A stretch of 64,000 nucleotides of DNA from Ursus arctos (GCF_023065955.2 NW_026622786.1:51569438-51633437); one strand, 5' to 3'. Counted from the stretch's first letter, positions 22,671 through 35,169 are shown. The notes: generated by a model not told the origin, from the letters alone. Made by a program: numbers and translations.

Positions 22671-22692
22671 TTCCATATATATATATATGGAA
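22671..22692. repeat. Perfect 22-bp AT palindrome
   Basis: TTCC, an alternating AT core, then GGAA, reading identically on both strands. An AT run precedes it at 22659-22670. It could extrude as a cruciform. The AT core is too long for a standard CArG box. Confidence 0.9.
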
Positions 22693-23524
22693 CAATCAAA
22701 GGCGTGTGTGTGAAAGTGTTGTCTTTGATGGCTGTGAGGAGCATGGATGGGAAGCAGCAAAGTCTAATCAGGTGTGGTAGCAGAGGATGAAAGGGAGAGA
22801 ACAGAGCCAAGATCTTTTTTTTCCGGAAGGATAACCCATAGCTCTAAAGGACCGAGAAATGAGGGATGAATCCAAGCACAGCCTGGGGCTTGGCTACCTG
22901 GAAGACACAGTTCTTTGAACTGGAGGCACAACGAGGCTAAGAAAAACTTGGTGGTTGAAGTCTATAGCACAGGAGAAGAGTCCTACCTGTTACACGGCTT
23001 ACAGACCATTTTCTACCACCGCTACCAACCCTAGTGCTGTGAGCCATTTTCACATGCCATTTTTCCATGATACACTAAGGGCATTTGTAAAGGTTGGATG
23101 CACAGCGAGACCACCTACCTCCCAGGTTTACTCATTGTTTTTCAACTTTGGGAAGCTGTGCATGGTAGGGAGAGCAACGTGATATCATCCCATGTGCCAA
23201 TTCCAAACAACTAGCAGAGGTGGCCTGGAATATGATGTTGAGGGAGACGCCGAGGCCAGAGAGAATGATGGTTGAGATTGATTAGTGATGCCTTCCGAGG
23301 TCAGGAAAGGGGTAGTTGTAGCCCTTGAGAATCCAGGATGATAGAATATGCTAGTACTTGACAGTATGGTGAAGGTAGGAGAGAAATCTGTAGGCCTTGC
23401 TGCAGAAGAGTTGCAGCAATTATCTTCTTGCCAAGTCAATAGCGAGCAGTAATGCCTAGCCGCCGGATGCCGAGAAAGCACATGTCCCGAGAGACAGCGA
23501 TCTGACAAAATCACTGGCATGTGC
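22693..23524. other. Unassigned non-coding stretch
   Basis: No gene or repeat recognised. Confidence 0.4.
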
Positions 23525-23720
23525 GCCTCACTTCTTCAGATGGTTCCATATTTATTATCTCATTCGATCTTCACAACTCTGTGGGGTAGACAGCCAGCAT
23601 CATTCCTACCTTAGAAATGGGGATGCTGAGGCCAAAGCCGTTCCAGAACTCACTCAAGGTCATAGAGCTAGTCAGGAGATCCAGCCCCTTCAAGTCCTAG
23701 TCATTGCCTCCACACAGCGC
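23525..23720 (-). mobile_element. MIRb-type SINE, antisense
   Basis: 'attatctcattcgatcttca', 'gaaatggggatgctgaggcc', 'actcactcaaggtcatagag' follow the antisense MIR order. Confidence 0.72.
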
Positions 23721-24494
23721 TGACTCACTGAGAGCAGACGCATGAGCCATGGAAGCACAGGCGAGAGCTATAAATGGCCACATTGTGTGTGCACTGAGTG
23801 GAACGGTGGACCCTGGGGACCCATTCATTTGTGTGTCTTTGGGCAGTCACCCAACCAGTCTCAGCACCTTTGAACGTGAAAGACACCACGGGTTCCAAGT
23901 CTTTGTCTAGTCACATTTTTGGAATCATTACTAAAATAAACTTTGACTTGTCCCCATACAGGCAGAATAAAAATCCTTGGGTAAGTTATTTCATTTGGCT
24001 TTGGTTTGCTCAACTGCAAAATGAGGTCGGACCAGATTGGTTAATCTTCAATGGTAGCACACACCATCATGTTTTCCTGACAATGACCAAGGCTTTCATA
24101 GAATGTCAGTGAACACCGAGCTGTCCTTCTTAGGGAGAAAGGGCTTTTGTTCATAGTGGGAGCCAGGCTTTTTGATAAAACATTGTGTAGAGGGTAAGCT
24201 GTGAAAGTTTAGAGTCCACTGGGTGATTGATATCACATGCCCCTCTGCATCATAAAATTCTGGGAAACCAGTGAGTGCCACTGAAAGGAGGCTAGTTCTG
24301 TGTTAGGTGGCCTTCCTCGAGCTGATGGTTGATCTGAAGGATCAGAATCTGTTAATAAAATCACTTTGCTTAGTACTGAACAAAGCTTTTGAAATACCAT
24401 GTCCAGTCTAGTCAATCTGTTGTTTGCTTGTCAACCAGAGACCCAGGCCAAACAATTTCAGAAATGAGCAGGACTGTCTGGTTACACCATTATA
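23721..24494. other. Unassigned stretch with a weak sense MIR segment
   Basis: The segment near 23960-24050 ('gggtaagttatttcatttgg', 'caactgcaaaatgaggtcgg') is MIR-like. Nothing else recognised. Confidence 0.4.
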
Positions 24495-24690
24495 CAAATA
24501 AAGAGCACCTGACTGGGAGTCAAATGTGGTAAATAAATGCTAGTTCTGCCACTTGGTAAGATGGTCACCTTAAGTGAGTCACTTCACCTCACTGGGCCCT
24601 ACTTTTTCTCCTGTTTGAAAGAAAGATAGTAATACTTATTCTTTCCACCCCACAGAGATGATGTGAGAATAAAATGCATATGCATATAGT
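24495..24690 (+). mobile_element. MIR SINE, sense
   Basis: 'tagttctgccacttggtaag', 'gtgagtcacttcacctcact', 'gagatgatgtgagaataaaa' give the MIR order. Confidence 0.75.
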
Positions 24691-24694
24691 GTGT

Positions 24695-24835
24695 GATAAC
24701 ATGTGCTAGACTCTAAGCTTCTGAGGACAGAGACCACAGCTGCCTTTTTTCCCCTGTTATATTCACAGTGCCTAGAATACCTGAGACTGAGGAAAAACCT
24801 CTGACGTACCTGTTGAATAAATGAAGCATTTTGGA
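24695..24835 (+). mobile_element. L2 3' end, sense
   Basis: 'actctaagcttctgaggaca', 'attcacagtgcctagaatac', then 'ctgttgaataaatgaagc', the usual L2 tail order. Confidence 0.7.
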
Positions 24836-25369
24836 AAGTTTGAAGTGTGTGCAAATGTCACACAATCTTAGGACAATGTCCTAAGTAAGCACACTATTTT
24901 ACTCATTATGCTGCCTGTTAAGGACAGGTAACATGAGTCACTCTGCATGGTCTTTTTAAAAAAATCTAAAATACCAGTCCTGATACACAAGAGAAGAAGT
25001 TGATATGAACAAAAAATAAAAATGAAGGTAGTCAAAACATTCGTGAATTGCTGTGTAATTCTGATTCCGGAGTCATCCTTATCACGGCGCCGTTTCTCTT
25101 GTGTGGAAATGTTCAAGCCTCAAGTTGTAGCTGAACACTCAGCTCTAACTCTGGGCTCGGACCACAAGCTAAGGCAAGAGCATGCTATTCATCCGGTTAC
25201 TTAAATATGTGGAAAGAATGAGTCCAAGAGGCACCACAGAACCAGCTTCAGAGCGCCAGCCTTCCGAATGCCCACCTGTCACTAGACACGTGGATAACAC
25301 AGGATTGCGCTGACAAATGCAAAAGGAAGCTGGCTTTCCTACCATTGAGGAGTCACAGGTGTCTGCTTC
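24836..25369. other. Unassigned non-coding stretch
   Basis: No gene or repeat recognised. Confidence 0.4.
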
Positions 25370-25835
25370 CGTTACCTCAGACTCCCTCTCTTGAACATCC
25401 CCCTAACCTTTTGTCCAGAAGCACTGACATCTTTGCTGCTCTGCCCATGTTCCGAGCCTCTGCACATGCTCTTTCTCCCACCTTTTTGGACTCTTCCTCC
25501 AAATAATTACGTGGCCGCTCACTCCCTCCCCTCCTTCAAGTCTTTGCTCACACGTCTTCCCAGTGAGGCCATCCATTACCGCCTTCTTTACAATGAAATC
25601 CCATCTACCCCACTTCTTCTTCTCTTCCACAATTTCCTCTATCCCTTTTCTCAACTGGATTCTTCTCCAAAGTTCTTATCCCCATTGAATGTACTCTGTG
25701 TTCTGTTTTATTTTCCCATCTCTCCTGCACCAAACAGGAAGCTCCCCATGGGCAGGAGATTGTATCTGTTGTTCACTATTGAACCTATAGCATGTAGAAC
25801 ATCCTAGAACACCTAGTATGCATTCATACAATTCA
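25370..25835 (+). mobile_element. L2 LINE 3' region, sense
   Basis: 'gagcctctgcacatgctctt', 'ccttcaagtctttgctcaca', 'cttcccagtgaggccatcca', 'tatagcatgtagaacatcct' follow the L2 3' order. The 138-aa plus frame across it is chance. Confidence 0.78.
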
Positions 25836-26134
25836 CGCAATTTCTGATGAAGACATGGACAGTTCTATGCGATAGGGACAATGGATGAGGGTGGCGTAAT
25901 GGCACTTCTGTCTTCCAATACTGAAAAGGAGCAAAACTAACAGAGCATCCTTGCAAAAGAACAGCAGAGAAGGAGCAGGCAATGAAAGGCAAAGAGTAAC
26001 ACATATGAATTATTTTGTGTTAGGGACAAGTACATTTTGAGATGGGAGGAAAAGGACTCAATCATTCAATTTAAACCTTGGAGGGAGTAAGTCTGGGGAA
26101 TCCAAACCATTCAGTGAATGCCAGAGACTCTTAA
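25836..26134. other. Unassigned non-coding stretch
   Basis: No gene or repeat recognised. Confidence 0.4.
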
Positions 26135-26300
26135 AGCTAGAAGCTCTGGAGGTAGGCAGATCAATTCTCTCATTTTGTTTGCAAGGAAACAGAACCCCAG
26201 GAAGGTAAAGTAACCTTCTCAAGGCACACAGCCAAGCAGTCACAACACGTAGACTCAAACCTAAGTCTGACTTCTGGGTCCATGCTCTTCCTCCAAAAAA
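26135..26300 (-). mobile_element. MIR SINE, antisense
   Basis: 'aaggtaaagtaaccttctca', 'aggcacacagccaagcagtc', 'actcaaacctaagtctgact' match antisense MIR. Confidence 0.68.
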
Positions 26301-27004
26301 ATCCAAACTACACAAATTCAGCAAATATACTGAGCTTCTAAGACTGCTGAGTTCTCCTGTCAGGAATAATTTGGCATTAGAAAAACCATCATCGACCAGC
26401 ACATTACACAAATACGTTGTACAACATTACTGTCATCTGTATTCATTTATTTATTTAAACATACTTTGCCAGATTCCAAGTCAAACTCTACCTCTAGAAG
26501 CCAGTGTTTCCAGATCTGGTCATAGTCCAGAGAAAAGGACAGAGAGCCCCGGGAGAGAAACATGGGGTGGAAGAGTGAGGGAAGTAGAGACAGGAAAGGC
26601 AGAAATAAAGGAAAGCAGAAGGGAGAGAGAAAAGGAAAAATATGTCCAGAGTATTGACAGCACTGCTCCTGGGATATTCTGGGAATTTCTTTGAAAGGCT
26701 GTGCTATCACTCGTCTCCTCCCATTATAAAATCATTTCTTTGGAGCTAATCACCAAAATGTTTCAAGCCCAAGCACATATTTTCAAATGGACCATTTCTT
26801 TTCTTATGCTTCTCAAAATGTATTATCTATATCTCACAATATCCCACGCCACAATACATCGTTTTTTCTTAACTATTTCATGTTTATTCTCCAGCGAGAA
26901 CACAAATTTGAGCATTTCTTTTTCCTACGACTATAATGCCCCCAAATAATACCTTACAATGTACCACATGAAGTCATTTATATCTGGTTTTCCTCACTTC
27001 TCCA
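26301..27004. other. Unassigned non-coding stretch
   Basis: Contains a purine-rich segment near 26570-26640. No gene or named repeat recognised. Confidence 0.4.
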
Positions 27005-27125
27005 GCGAATAAACACACTAAGCATCCACTGTGTGTCAAGAACTAAGGATGAGGAGGTGAATAAGATAGACCAGATTCTTGTCCTTGTGGCGCTGAGCTC
27101 TGAGTGAGAAATTCAGCCCAGGCAC
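27005..27125 (-). mobile_element. L2 3' end, antisense
   Basis: 'aagcatccactgtgtgtcaa' and 'agattcttgtccttgtggcg' are the antisense of the L2 tail. Weak L2-like text may continue to about 27500. Confidence 0.55.
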
Positions 27126-27860
27126 CATTAAACGACCATGAATCATAAATACATGTCTGAGGAGAGAGGGTGGACTGGGACATTCTTGGGGCCCAGGGTG
27201 TGTGTATTTGGGAACTTGGGATGAGAAGAGGCTGGGGAAGTCCTCCTGAGGAGATGGCGGTTTTGCTGGGACTGCAAGAAAATCAGTCACTGCGTGAATT
27301 GGCAAAATCATGTTGTAGGCAGAGCAAAAAGCCTAAGGCTGTTAAGTATTTGTTCTAAACACTCCGAGACTGGCAGAAAGGTGTTCGATACGCGTGGAGA
27401 GGCACGGCAGGCCGGAGTGTGCAGCCTCCTGTGTGCGATGGATTTTGACAGAAAGGAGAAGATACAGAAGCTTTTTAAACAAGGAAGTGATATGACATGA
27501 GGTATTTCAATAGAGATTCTAAATCTCTCCCTGACATTCTGTGGATACAGTTAAATGGCGTACACGTTCCAAGAACGGAGACTGACCCCTCTCCCATGGA
27601 GTCCAACCTCCATCCCCAATAGCTCTCTCCCTGGTAAGCAAACCAGCCTGTGCCCACAAAAATATTTGGTAGCCAACACAGAAACCGGTTAGACCCAACA
27701 CCTCTGCCACGCACCCCACTTTCTCCTCAAGGACATCCTGCCCTTCTCATGCCCCTCAGTAACCTTCTATCTCTGATCCCCTTACTCAGTTCATTACTCC
27801 TCAGGGACTTTTTCAGACACGTAAGCTCAAATCCATTATAATCCCTTAAACATTTTCTCC
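27126..27860. other. Unassigned non-coding stretch
   Basis: May include more diverged antisense L2 (near 27430-27500). No gene recognised. Confidence 0.35.
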
Positions 27861-30800
27861 CTTCCAACTCCTGTACCATCATCTCAGTAAATTCTCTCTT
27901 CCTTTATTAATTCCATTTGTGAGTTTACATAATGAAAGGAATCACAGTTTACAGTAGGACATATGATAAAATTGAATTGAGAAAGGGTACACCATGAGTA
28001 TGGAAGTAAAAGTGAACATAATTGAAAATCCAGTGTCTTAAGTCTCTAAAACTTCTGGAAATATACCTAAAAACTCTCTTCAAATTGTCTCTCCATATCC
28101 TCGTGGTCCTTTAATTAAACCTTCCTTTTCACAAATAGCAACATTTAAAATTGAAAACACATTTAATTCCATTGTTCTCTTCTGGCTACTTACTGTTGTA
28201 ACTGTACTGTTCTTCACACATTTCATTGCAAATATTTAGTATTTCAACTATATAATGGGTGAAAAGCCTTTGAATGACTAGTGTGAGACTCTAATCATCA
28301 TATATATCATTATTCCTATGGGAAAACTTATTTCAAGTGAGCAATTCATAAACTAACTTTCAGGAACATAAAAACTGTGATTTGGTGACTTCCTGCAATT
28401 TGTTTAATTGAAACAGGGATAATGCATGTGCCAAATCCAACAGAAAGAATTATCCAGAGTCTTCTAGAATGGTTTATCTAAGACAATTTTTTTTGAGACT
28501 GCATATTCTTTTTAGAGATTTAAAATGTTGACCCATGGAACTGTATGGGAACTTACATATATAAGAAGGCTCTTTCTGACACAGAGCCTTGAGGAAGGAT
28601 AAAAATTACATAAATGATGACCCATGTATTAGAATTTCATATGCATGCTTAAGATTTTCCAAAATAACTTCACTCTTTCTGGGAAGTTAGAAGGATTCCC
28701 TTTAAAACTTCTTAGCTAACTAGAAAATGAACAGTTCCAGCTTCAAAACATTTTGTTCTTTTTTGATCGGATCAGAGAATTTTCCAAATAAATAAAACTC
28801 TATTTCTAGATAGGAAAAAAAAAACTTTACTATAATAAGATTCATTGCAACAACAAAAGCTCAGTTAAGCTAGAATTGTTTGAAATTGTCTAAATAATAA
28901 TTTTGGAGATAAAAGGCATTAACAAGGAATTAAAAGGTATGGTTCCATGGGTATTCATATTTGAAAGAGAGAGAGAATATGCCACCCAAGAAACCAAGTC
29001 CTAGTTTTCAATTAGGTTAAGATGCCCATCTTGATACAAATTTTAAAAAGTTCCTATTATAAAATGTTATGAGGGGTCAAAAATACAAGTTTGTTGTTAA
29101 ATGAACTTGAGTCCAGAAAATTCTCATCTTCATTCATCAGAATTCAGGAAAAACATGTAATTATGTCTTCTGAGGTAAATATGCTAGTGCAAAACACCCA
29201 GGTGACTATGCTGGTTTGCTGCTTTTCCTCTAAAATTGAAGGAAGCAATAGATACGCGACATAATAAAGGTCTCCAATTCAGTTTATACTATTTGTAAGA
29301 ACTTGAATTGACTACAAAACAAAACAAAAAAAAACCATGAACTTGGTTTCAAATTCCTTTCTGCTATTTTTTCTGCCCCAAAACATTATTTTTTATTTTT
29401 GCAATTTCAAAAACATACTGCAAAAGGACTGCATGCAGAATACACTTAGTTATAGGTCATCATGAATATTAAATATGATAAAATTTATTCAATCACCCTG
29501 TACATTGCAATTATATCCAGCAAACCCTTAACAATGTGCTCGTTGAGTTTAAACATTGTTTATATAGGATGAAACCATTGGGATCCAAAGATTTTTCCTT
29601 CCAAGACAGTACCTAAGAGCCTGACTATGGAACTGAAAGCACAGTTGCGTGCAGTATAGTTCTGGGAGACAAGGGAAAACTTTCCAGGCTGCCCTACAAA
29701 TACACAGATGTCCTAAGAAACCCTGACTTTGCTTCACTTATCTTGGAAGGCGTAGCTAAAACGGCATTTTCAAACTCTAATAATAATGTGTGAAAACAGC
29801 AGAACCCTTGAAGAGTTGCCCTCATCACATAGACTGCAACGTAAGCTTAACCAGTACATGGGCCTTTTAGCAAATAACTCCCTTTGCTCACCTTTCGCTT
29901 CACATTCATACCCCAGAAGGCTCCATATCATGTGACATTCCTTAGGAAAGACACAACTCTATACCAACCACTGCTAAAAAATAAAGACGGCAGGAATTGG
30001 TGAATCCAATATCAAATTAAAATATGTGTTTTTAAATAAAAAATATTCGAAAAGGATCATGGAGCCACAAACTGCTGGTAACATGTTTGAGGGCGCTGCA
30101 GAATTATTGCACTACCTTATGATGTTAGCCTCACTGGGCAAGTGGTAACATTCCTCATCTATGACCAGAATTTCTAATAGGTATTGAATGAATGGAGCCC
30201 ATATCTCATTCCATCAAAACAGGATCACAAAACTAAACTGTGAGCCATTCTGAAGAATATTTGTTTACTCGTGTTTTACACTGAGTAGAGAAGTAGCTTT
30301 GAAAAGTTACCATGGCCGTGCTATTCCTGAGCAGCAGACTAAAACACTTGGTGAATATCGAAATATATACAATGTATATGTAGGCTCTCTCCCTTCTGTA
30401 ATAATGTGTATGTGTTGACGACTGTGTATAACTGTGTGTATGTGTGTGGGCGGGTGTATGAAATGTACTAGCTGAGGAGAGACATCATTTAACTATCTTA
30501 ATGGGAGACACATTCTCAGAGCCTGCTGATATTTCAGCAGAGGGCTTCCATGACAGAATTTTAGGGTGACTTTTAGGGGGTTCCTTATCTTTCCAAGGTT
30601 ATTGTGATAGATGGAATAGTCTAGCTTCCTCTAGGGGTGAGTTAAGTGGAAATAATAACTGCCCTGCCACATATTCAGAATTCGAGCAATTCAGAGGTGA
30701 AATTCTGGGAGGCGATATCAGAAACATACATACATTGCTGAAAAGACTGGCAACTAAGTTACAAGGCTATTGATAGGCAAATTGATTTCTAGTTAAGTTT

Positions 30801-33029
30801 CCTACCTGCCTTTCTAAGGTCACTGAACCATTAAGATAATAAGTCTTGAAAAGCATTTAAGTAGGAACTGTGGGTAGATAAAAATGATTAGTTTCATTTA
30901 AATTTTGAAGCCAATGGGAACACCTGTCCATTTTTTTTTGCAGGGATCTGATGGAAGGCAACTGCATCCATAGTGTCACCTCTAATTCAAAACTGCTAAA
31001 ATAACATCCTTCATTAGATGAATTTGGCAGACCCAGAGCAATAGTGCTAATTCAGCTCCAACCCACGTCTTTGTTACAGTTCTCATTTCAGTTTAGGCAG
31101 CTCAGAGAAGCTTATCATAGGGCTTTGAACCGACTGACATTCTGGGAGGGCACAATAGATGATATTACCAAGAGAGTCGTTAATGAGCGTCAATAAATAT
31201 TACTTCAAAAAAGACACTTTAACTCCGTAGTTTGCAAGGCATGAAGTAAAAATGAAAGATCTTTCACTTCCCTGTGTAAGATTCCGACCTAATCAGAATG
31301 TATGCAGATTTCTTTTTAGGAAATGCTACAAATGAAATTTAGCTGGAGAAATACAGTACCTCTATAGACAAGACTGTTTGTTTTGTTTTTTCTGAAGAGG
31401 GTAATCCACATGAGTTTAAATTGAAAAGTGTATCAGTGATACTTTTTTTGTTTGTCTTGCCTTGTTATTCAAAGATTAAATTCATTTTGAATTAATGAAA
31501 ATGATTTACTCTCAGGGTGTTAGTAAGCTCAGTTTATTTAGACCTGGATTTTAAAGAACTAGCTTGAGAGCCCTTTGCAAACAAGATCAGGCTCCACAAC
31601 AAGATGATACCCAATGTCTCTTTTAAGGCTATTTTCTAAAATCCGTGGGCCATGACTGTAGAATTCTTCACTCCCCCAAATTACATTAACAATGTGGGAC
31701 ATGATGACAGAGAGAGAAAAATAATTCATTTCTGCCAAATAAGTGCAGGCTACACCACTGCTTTTTGAAACCATCCTCCTCTTATTCCATTTTGGTAAAT
31801 TTCTAAGGAATGTTTAAAATCTATAGGGCAGACCTTGGCTTAAGAGGTGGCCTCTCTGCCATTTTCATGGCTGATTTGAGACCCATTATGCACTCGATTC
31901 TGCATTGTGAAATCCAGGCTGGGGACAAATTTCTGCCTGTCATCTTAGGAAAGGCCAGGAGTTTTGCACCATCCTGTAGTGTGAAAACAAAATCAAAGCC
32001 AGGGTAGGGCGGCCTGCTTCTTTCTTAATCAGCTTGCTGCTTTTTGGGGGCAATCTTGGCTGTCACTACCTCAGGCTTGGAAGGATAATTTAGTAGAATA
32101 AAATATAGTTTAAACAACATCTCCCCAGGGAAAGTTCCTTCTTACACTTAATATCAAATGCAAAAAGGTAATCAGTAAGTAATCATTAGTGCTTGGCTAA
32201 GAATCATTGCACGGGAATGCATTAGAAAGCACAAAATCCTTTTTTTAACCTGATAAGACCCTGAATCCGTGGCTAAGAGGCCCAGATATTTTCCTCATAT
32301 TGCTCATTCTGTTGCAATGACATCCCCATATAACTATAGCTTATGGACCAAATTTGCAGCACCTCTCACCTCAACAATAAGATGTAAATTGCAGAGACAA
32401 AAATATCTTACAAGAATTAAAAAAAAAAAAATTTAAACAGTTCCCTGAAAATGACAGCATGGATAACTCTGTCAATGACCTCTCCTATCTAATGTCAATT
32501 TCAGAAAACAAGTTTCCATTGTAAATGTTTAATCAGTGTAGTCCCAGGAACCCAGAGCAGAAAACCTTATCTTCTCTCCCAACTTATTTGCTCTGCAAGC
32601 TCTTTCTTAGCTCTATCTCAGCTCCCTGGAAGCACTTTAGGTCCCCCCCCCCCCCCCAAAGAGCTGGGAGCTCTGTAGGTTCTGAGCTAAACAGAAGCCT
32701 TGTGGTTTGATTCCATTAGTCTGAGCCCTGGTCCGCTGCAAGCAAACTGCAGCATTTCTGCTTGCAAATCCTGGCAACCAGGTTCTAGACCAGCCACAAA
32801 CACAGGCTGCACACATTCTTCAACGCTGTTCTGCCCAAACCTTGCCTGAAGCCAGTCAACCACAGCAGAAAGCATCCTACCTTCCATCATGGTGGCAGAA
32901 TTGCATTCCTTAATTTCCAAGGAGTCTGAAAAAATACAGGAGGATAGGATTCCAGGTCCCAGCTAAGTCCTCACAACGCCGCTGCCGAGAGGTCTGCTCT
33001 GTCCACTGCTGAAGCCAAATGAGACAAGA
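27861..33029. other. Repeat-poor region upstream of the CpG island (about 5.2 kb)
   Basis: No SINE, LINE, LTR or DNA transposon is recognisable. Only a GT-rich patch (near 30405-30460), short homopolymers and a C15 tract at 32643-32657 are seen. Long AT-rich unique sequence of this kind next to a CpG island is typical of a regulatory neighbourhood or a long untranslated region. Conservation cannot be judged from one sequence. The 77-aa minus frame 32920-32687 matches no family I know. Confidence 0.6.
32643..32657. repeat. C15 homopolymer
   Basis: Fifteen consecutive C on the + strand. Such runs are prone to length error and variation. Confidence 0.95.
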
Positions 33030-33156
33030 GTTAACCCCAAAGATAGCCCATGGATGCTGCTGGTGCCGCTTCACCTACGGGCTCCCAGGAAGATGCTGCG
33101 AGAGAAAGGGAGAGGAACAGCAAGCCGGCCGAGCTGCACCGCCTGCGCTGCCTCGG

Positions 33157-33161
33157 CCAAT
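33157..33161 (+). promoter_or_regulatory. CCAAT box candidate
   Basis: CCAAT within CTCGGCCAATCCC in the left part of the CpG island. Known binding motif of NF-Y. Function here is inferred only. Confidence 0.45.
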
Positions 33162-33662
33162 CCCTTCAGCTCTGGACCGCGTCACATGGTAGCCAGCCTG
33201 CATCTCCTGACACAATACCCCGGGAGAGCACACAGAACCTATTTTCCGTCCCTCTTCCTCTCCACCCCCACCCCTCCCGCTTGTCACCGAACGCACAGCC
33301 CCTTCCCCACCTGGTGACGCACTTCCCCGCCCCTCCTCTTCGTCTTCTCAAGCCTATTGCAGCGGCTGGGTACCCGAGATTAATTATCGGACGCTGCCAC
33401 CTTAACGGGGGACTCGGGCATGAAAGGAGCACCTAAGTGGCTCGCTGCGGAGGGGACTGTGGTTTTTTTTTTTTTTTCTTTTTTTAAAGAAAAACGTGGT
33501 AATAATTCCGTGCAGTCTGATGTCAGCCGCACACTTTTAAGCTCCCATTCCCGTCTCCTTTTGCCCTCAAGGAATTCCAAACGTTAATGTCTTTGGCCTC
33601 CGCACACGTCCGTGAGTCTCTCTCTCTCCCTCTCTCTTTCAAGAGAGAAAAATCAATCCGGC

Positions 33663-33670
33663 TGACGTCA
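33663..33670. promoter_or_regulatory. Palindromic cAMP response element (TGACGTCA)
   Basis: Full 8-bp consensus CRE in the context GGCTGACGTCACATCATAAG. CREB/ATF family proteins bind this site, and full sites in CpG islands are often functional promoter elements. An AT-rich stretch with homeodomain-like AATTA cores (near 33681 and 33745) follows. Confidence 0.65.
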
Positions 33671-33858
33671 CATCATAAGCAATTATCCCCAAAAGGATGA
33701 TGCAGAAGAAATTTCATCCCAGCTGCCTTCAACAGAGCCAGGGAATTAATCGCGCATGACATGCTCAAGGGCTGGGAACTGTCATTAAAACAAAGAAACA
33801 AAAGAACCCACCCGAGTGGGGCTCTGGAATCAAACTGGCGACGCTTGAGATAATTTCT

Positions 33859-33866
33859 GGGGCGGG
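33859..33866 (+). promoter_or_regulatory. GC box (Sp1-type)
   Basis: GGGGCGGG followed at once by AGGCGGGA, giving two neighbouring GC-box-like sites at the left edge of the densest CpG block. Confidence 0.55.
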
Positions 33867-34480
33867 AGGCGGGAGAGAGGGCAGCCGGCAGGGCGGCCAG
33901 GCCTTCGCCCGACGGAGGACAGCTGTGCACGCCGCCTGCTCCCGCTGCAACCTGGACGCGCCGCCGGCCCAGACCCGACCCCGCGGCACCGTGGCGCTCG
34001 GCGTTCCAGTCCCCGCTCCCGGCCCGCCACGCGCCTCCCCGCGGCCGCGCACGCGGAACCGCCTCCTTCCCCAGGTGGAGCGAGGCTGTGCCGCCAACTG
34101 CAGGCCCTGGAGGAAACCAACTTTCTTCTAGAGGATACCACGGTTTTGCGGCAGGCGCCTCAGGCATCTATAACCGCCTTCCAGCCCATTCGTTCGCCCC
34201 AGTGGAAATCCGGAGGGAGGCGATTGTGCCGGTTCTGGCCGGAGGGGTGGGTGGAGCCCAGGGTTTTTTGTTTTTTTGGTTTTTGGGGTTTTTTTGCAGC
34301 TTCCAGGGATGGGATCTGGGTGCCGGGCTGCTGCTTAAGTGGAAAGGGTTATGGCACCCCCGCTGCTGGGGCTGAGAATCTGTCACCGGATGGTCCCCAG
34401 GGACCCCGGGAGCCTTTCGAAGGGCCTCAGGCGCGGGGGTCCGGCGATCTTCTGTTCCTTTCAAGCAGGCTCTGACAGCT

Positions 34481-35136
34481 AAGGAAGAAGCAGGCAGCGG
34501 CACATGGGAGGGAGAAGAGGGAGGGGAGATCAGAAGAAAGGGAGAGTCCTCCTTAGAACTCGGGGACAACAGCAGAAGTGGGCATTGCTCCCTCTACAAT
34601 CTAGGAAGAGGATTGGGAGAAAAGAGCAACTGTGAGCATCAAATGAAATAACTTTAAGAAGTTAAGATGCATTACATGATCGGTGTTGAGTCTCTAATGC
34701 TATTATTAATCTTTTATGTTATAAATATATCCACAAACTTTTAATATTGCTTAGCCTTTGACATTGCTAGCCTAGTCTAGTTCTTTCTACCAGAGCAAAT
34801 ATGAAGTATTGCTTGCTGGCTAAGAACTAGGAAAGAAAATATAATTCAAAAGGCTGACTGAAGAGCATACTAACAGTTAAACGAACAAACAAACAAACAA
34901 AACACCCAAAACTCAGTTCCTTAGCAACTTAGAAGTTTTTAAAAACTCCTTATTCTCCCTGAGGACACATATTTCAGTAGCTTCGAAATTTCACAATGGC
35001 ACTCTCCAGGAGGTACAAATACTTCTGCCTTTTTCCTTATATCTATGAGGCAGTTGAATTTTAAATGAGAAAAGAGTTTCAAAGTAAAACATGAGTACAA
35101 CTTAGACTGTTCTGAAAACTGCAGAAACAAGATTCA

Positions 35137-35139
<3 letters not shown>
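34481..35139. other. Unassigned stretch right of the CpG island
   Basis: Purine-rich near 34500-34560, then AT-rich unique sequence. A short AAAC repeat is near 34880-34905. No gene or interspersed repeat recognised. Confidence 0.4.

Positions 35140-35169
<30 letters not shown>
35140..35169. repeat. (GT)15 microsatellite
   Basis: Fifteen uninterrupted GT units. A MIR follows directly. Confidence 0.95.

Larger units (their letters stand above)
33030..34480. promoter_or_regulatory. CpG island, probable promoter of an unidentified transcript
   Basis: The only sustained CpG-rich, GC-rich block in the window. By hand count 33901-34080 alone has about 29 CpG in 180 bp. Two CpG-denser parts flank a middle with a T15 run (33463-33477) and a CT repeat (about 33617-33640). 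Elements seen: CCAAT at 33157-33161, TAATTA at 33381-33386, a palindromic CRE at 33663-33670 and a GC box at 33859-33866. No TATA box is evident, as is usual for such promoters. Transcript direction is not resolved: a GTGAGT that could be a + donor lies at 33612-33617, while the longest frame (164 aa, 34167-33673) is on the minus strand and has no known domain. The gene cannot be named from this sequence. Confidence 0.8.

Noticed and set aside
32687..32920. 77-aa minus frame just left of the CpG island
   Set aside because: No similarity to a family I know and no splice or start evidence. Short frames of this size occur throughout the window.
33050..33436. 128-aa plus-strand frame in the CpG island
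   Set aside because: Overlapping frames on both strands are also open, the ATG context is poor and no domain is seen.
33673..34167. 164-aa minus-strand frame in the CpG island
   Set aside because: It overlaps several other open frames in the same GC-rich DNA, has no recognisable domain, and runs out of the island into non-CpG sequence. GC-rich DNA has few stops.
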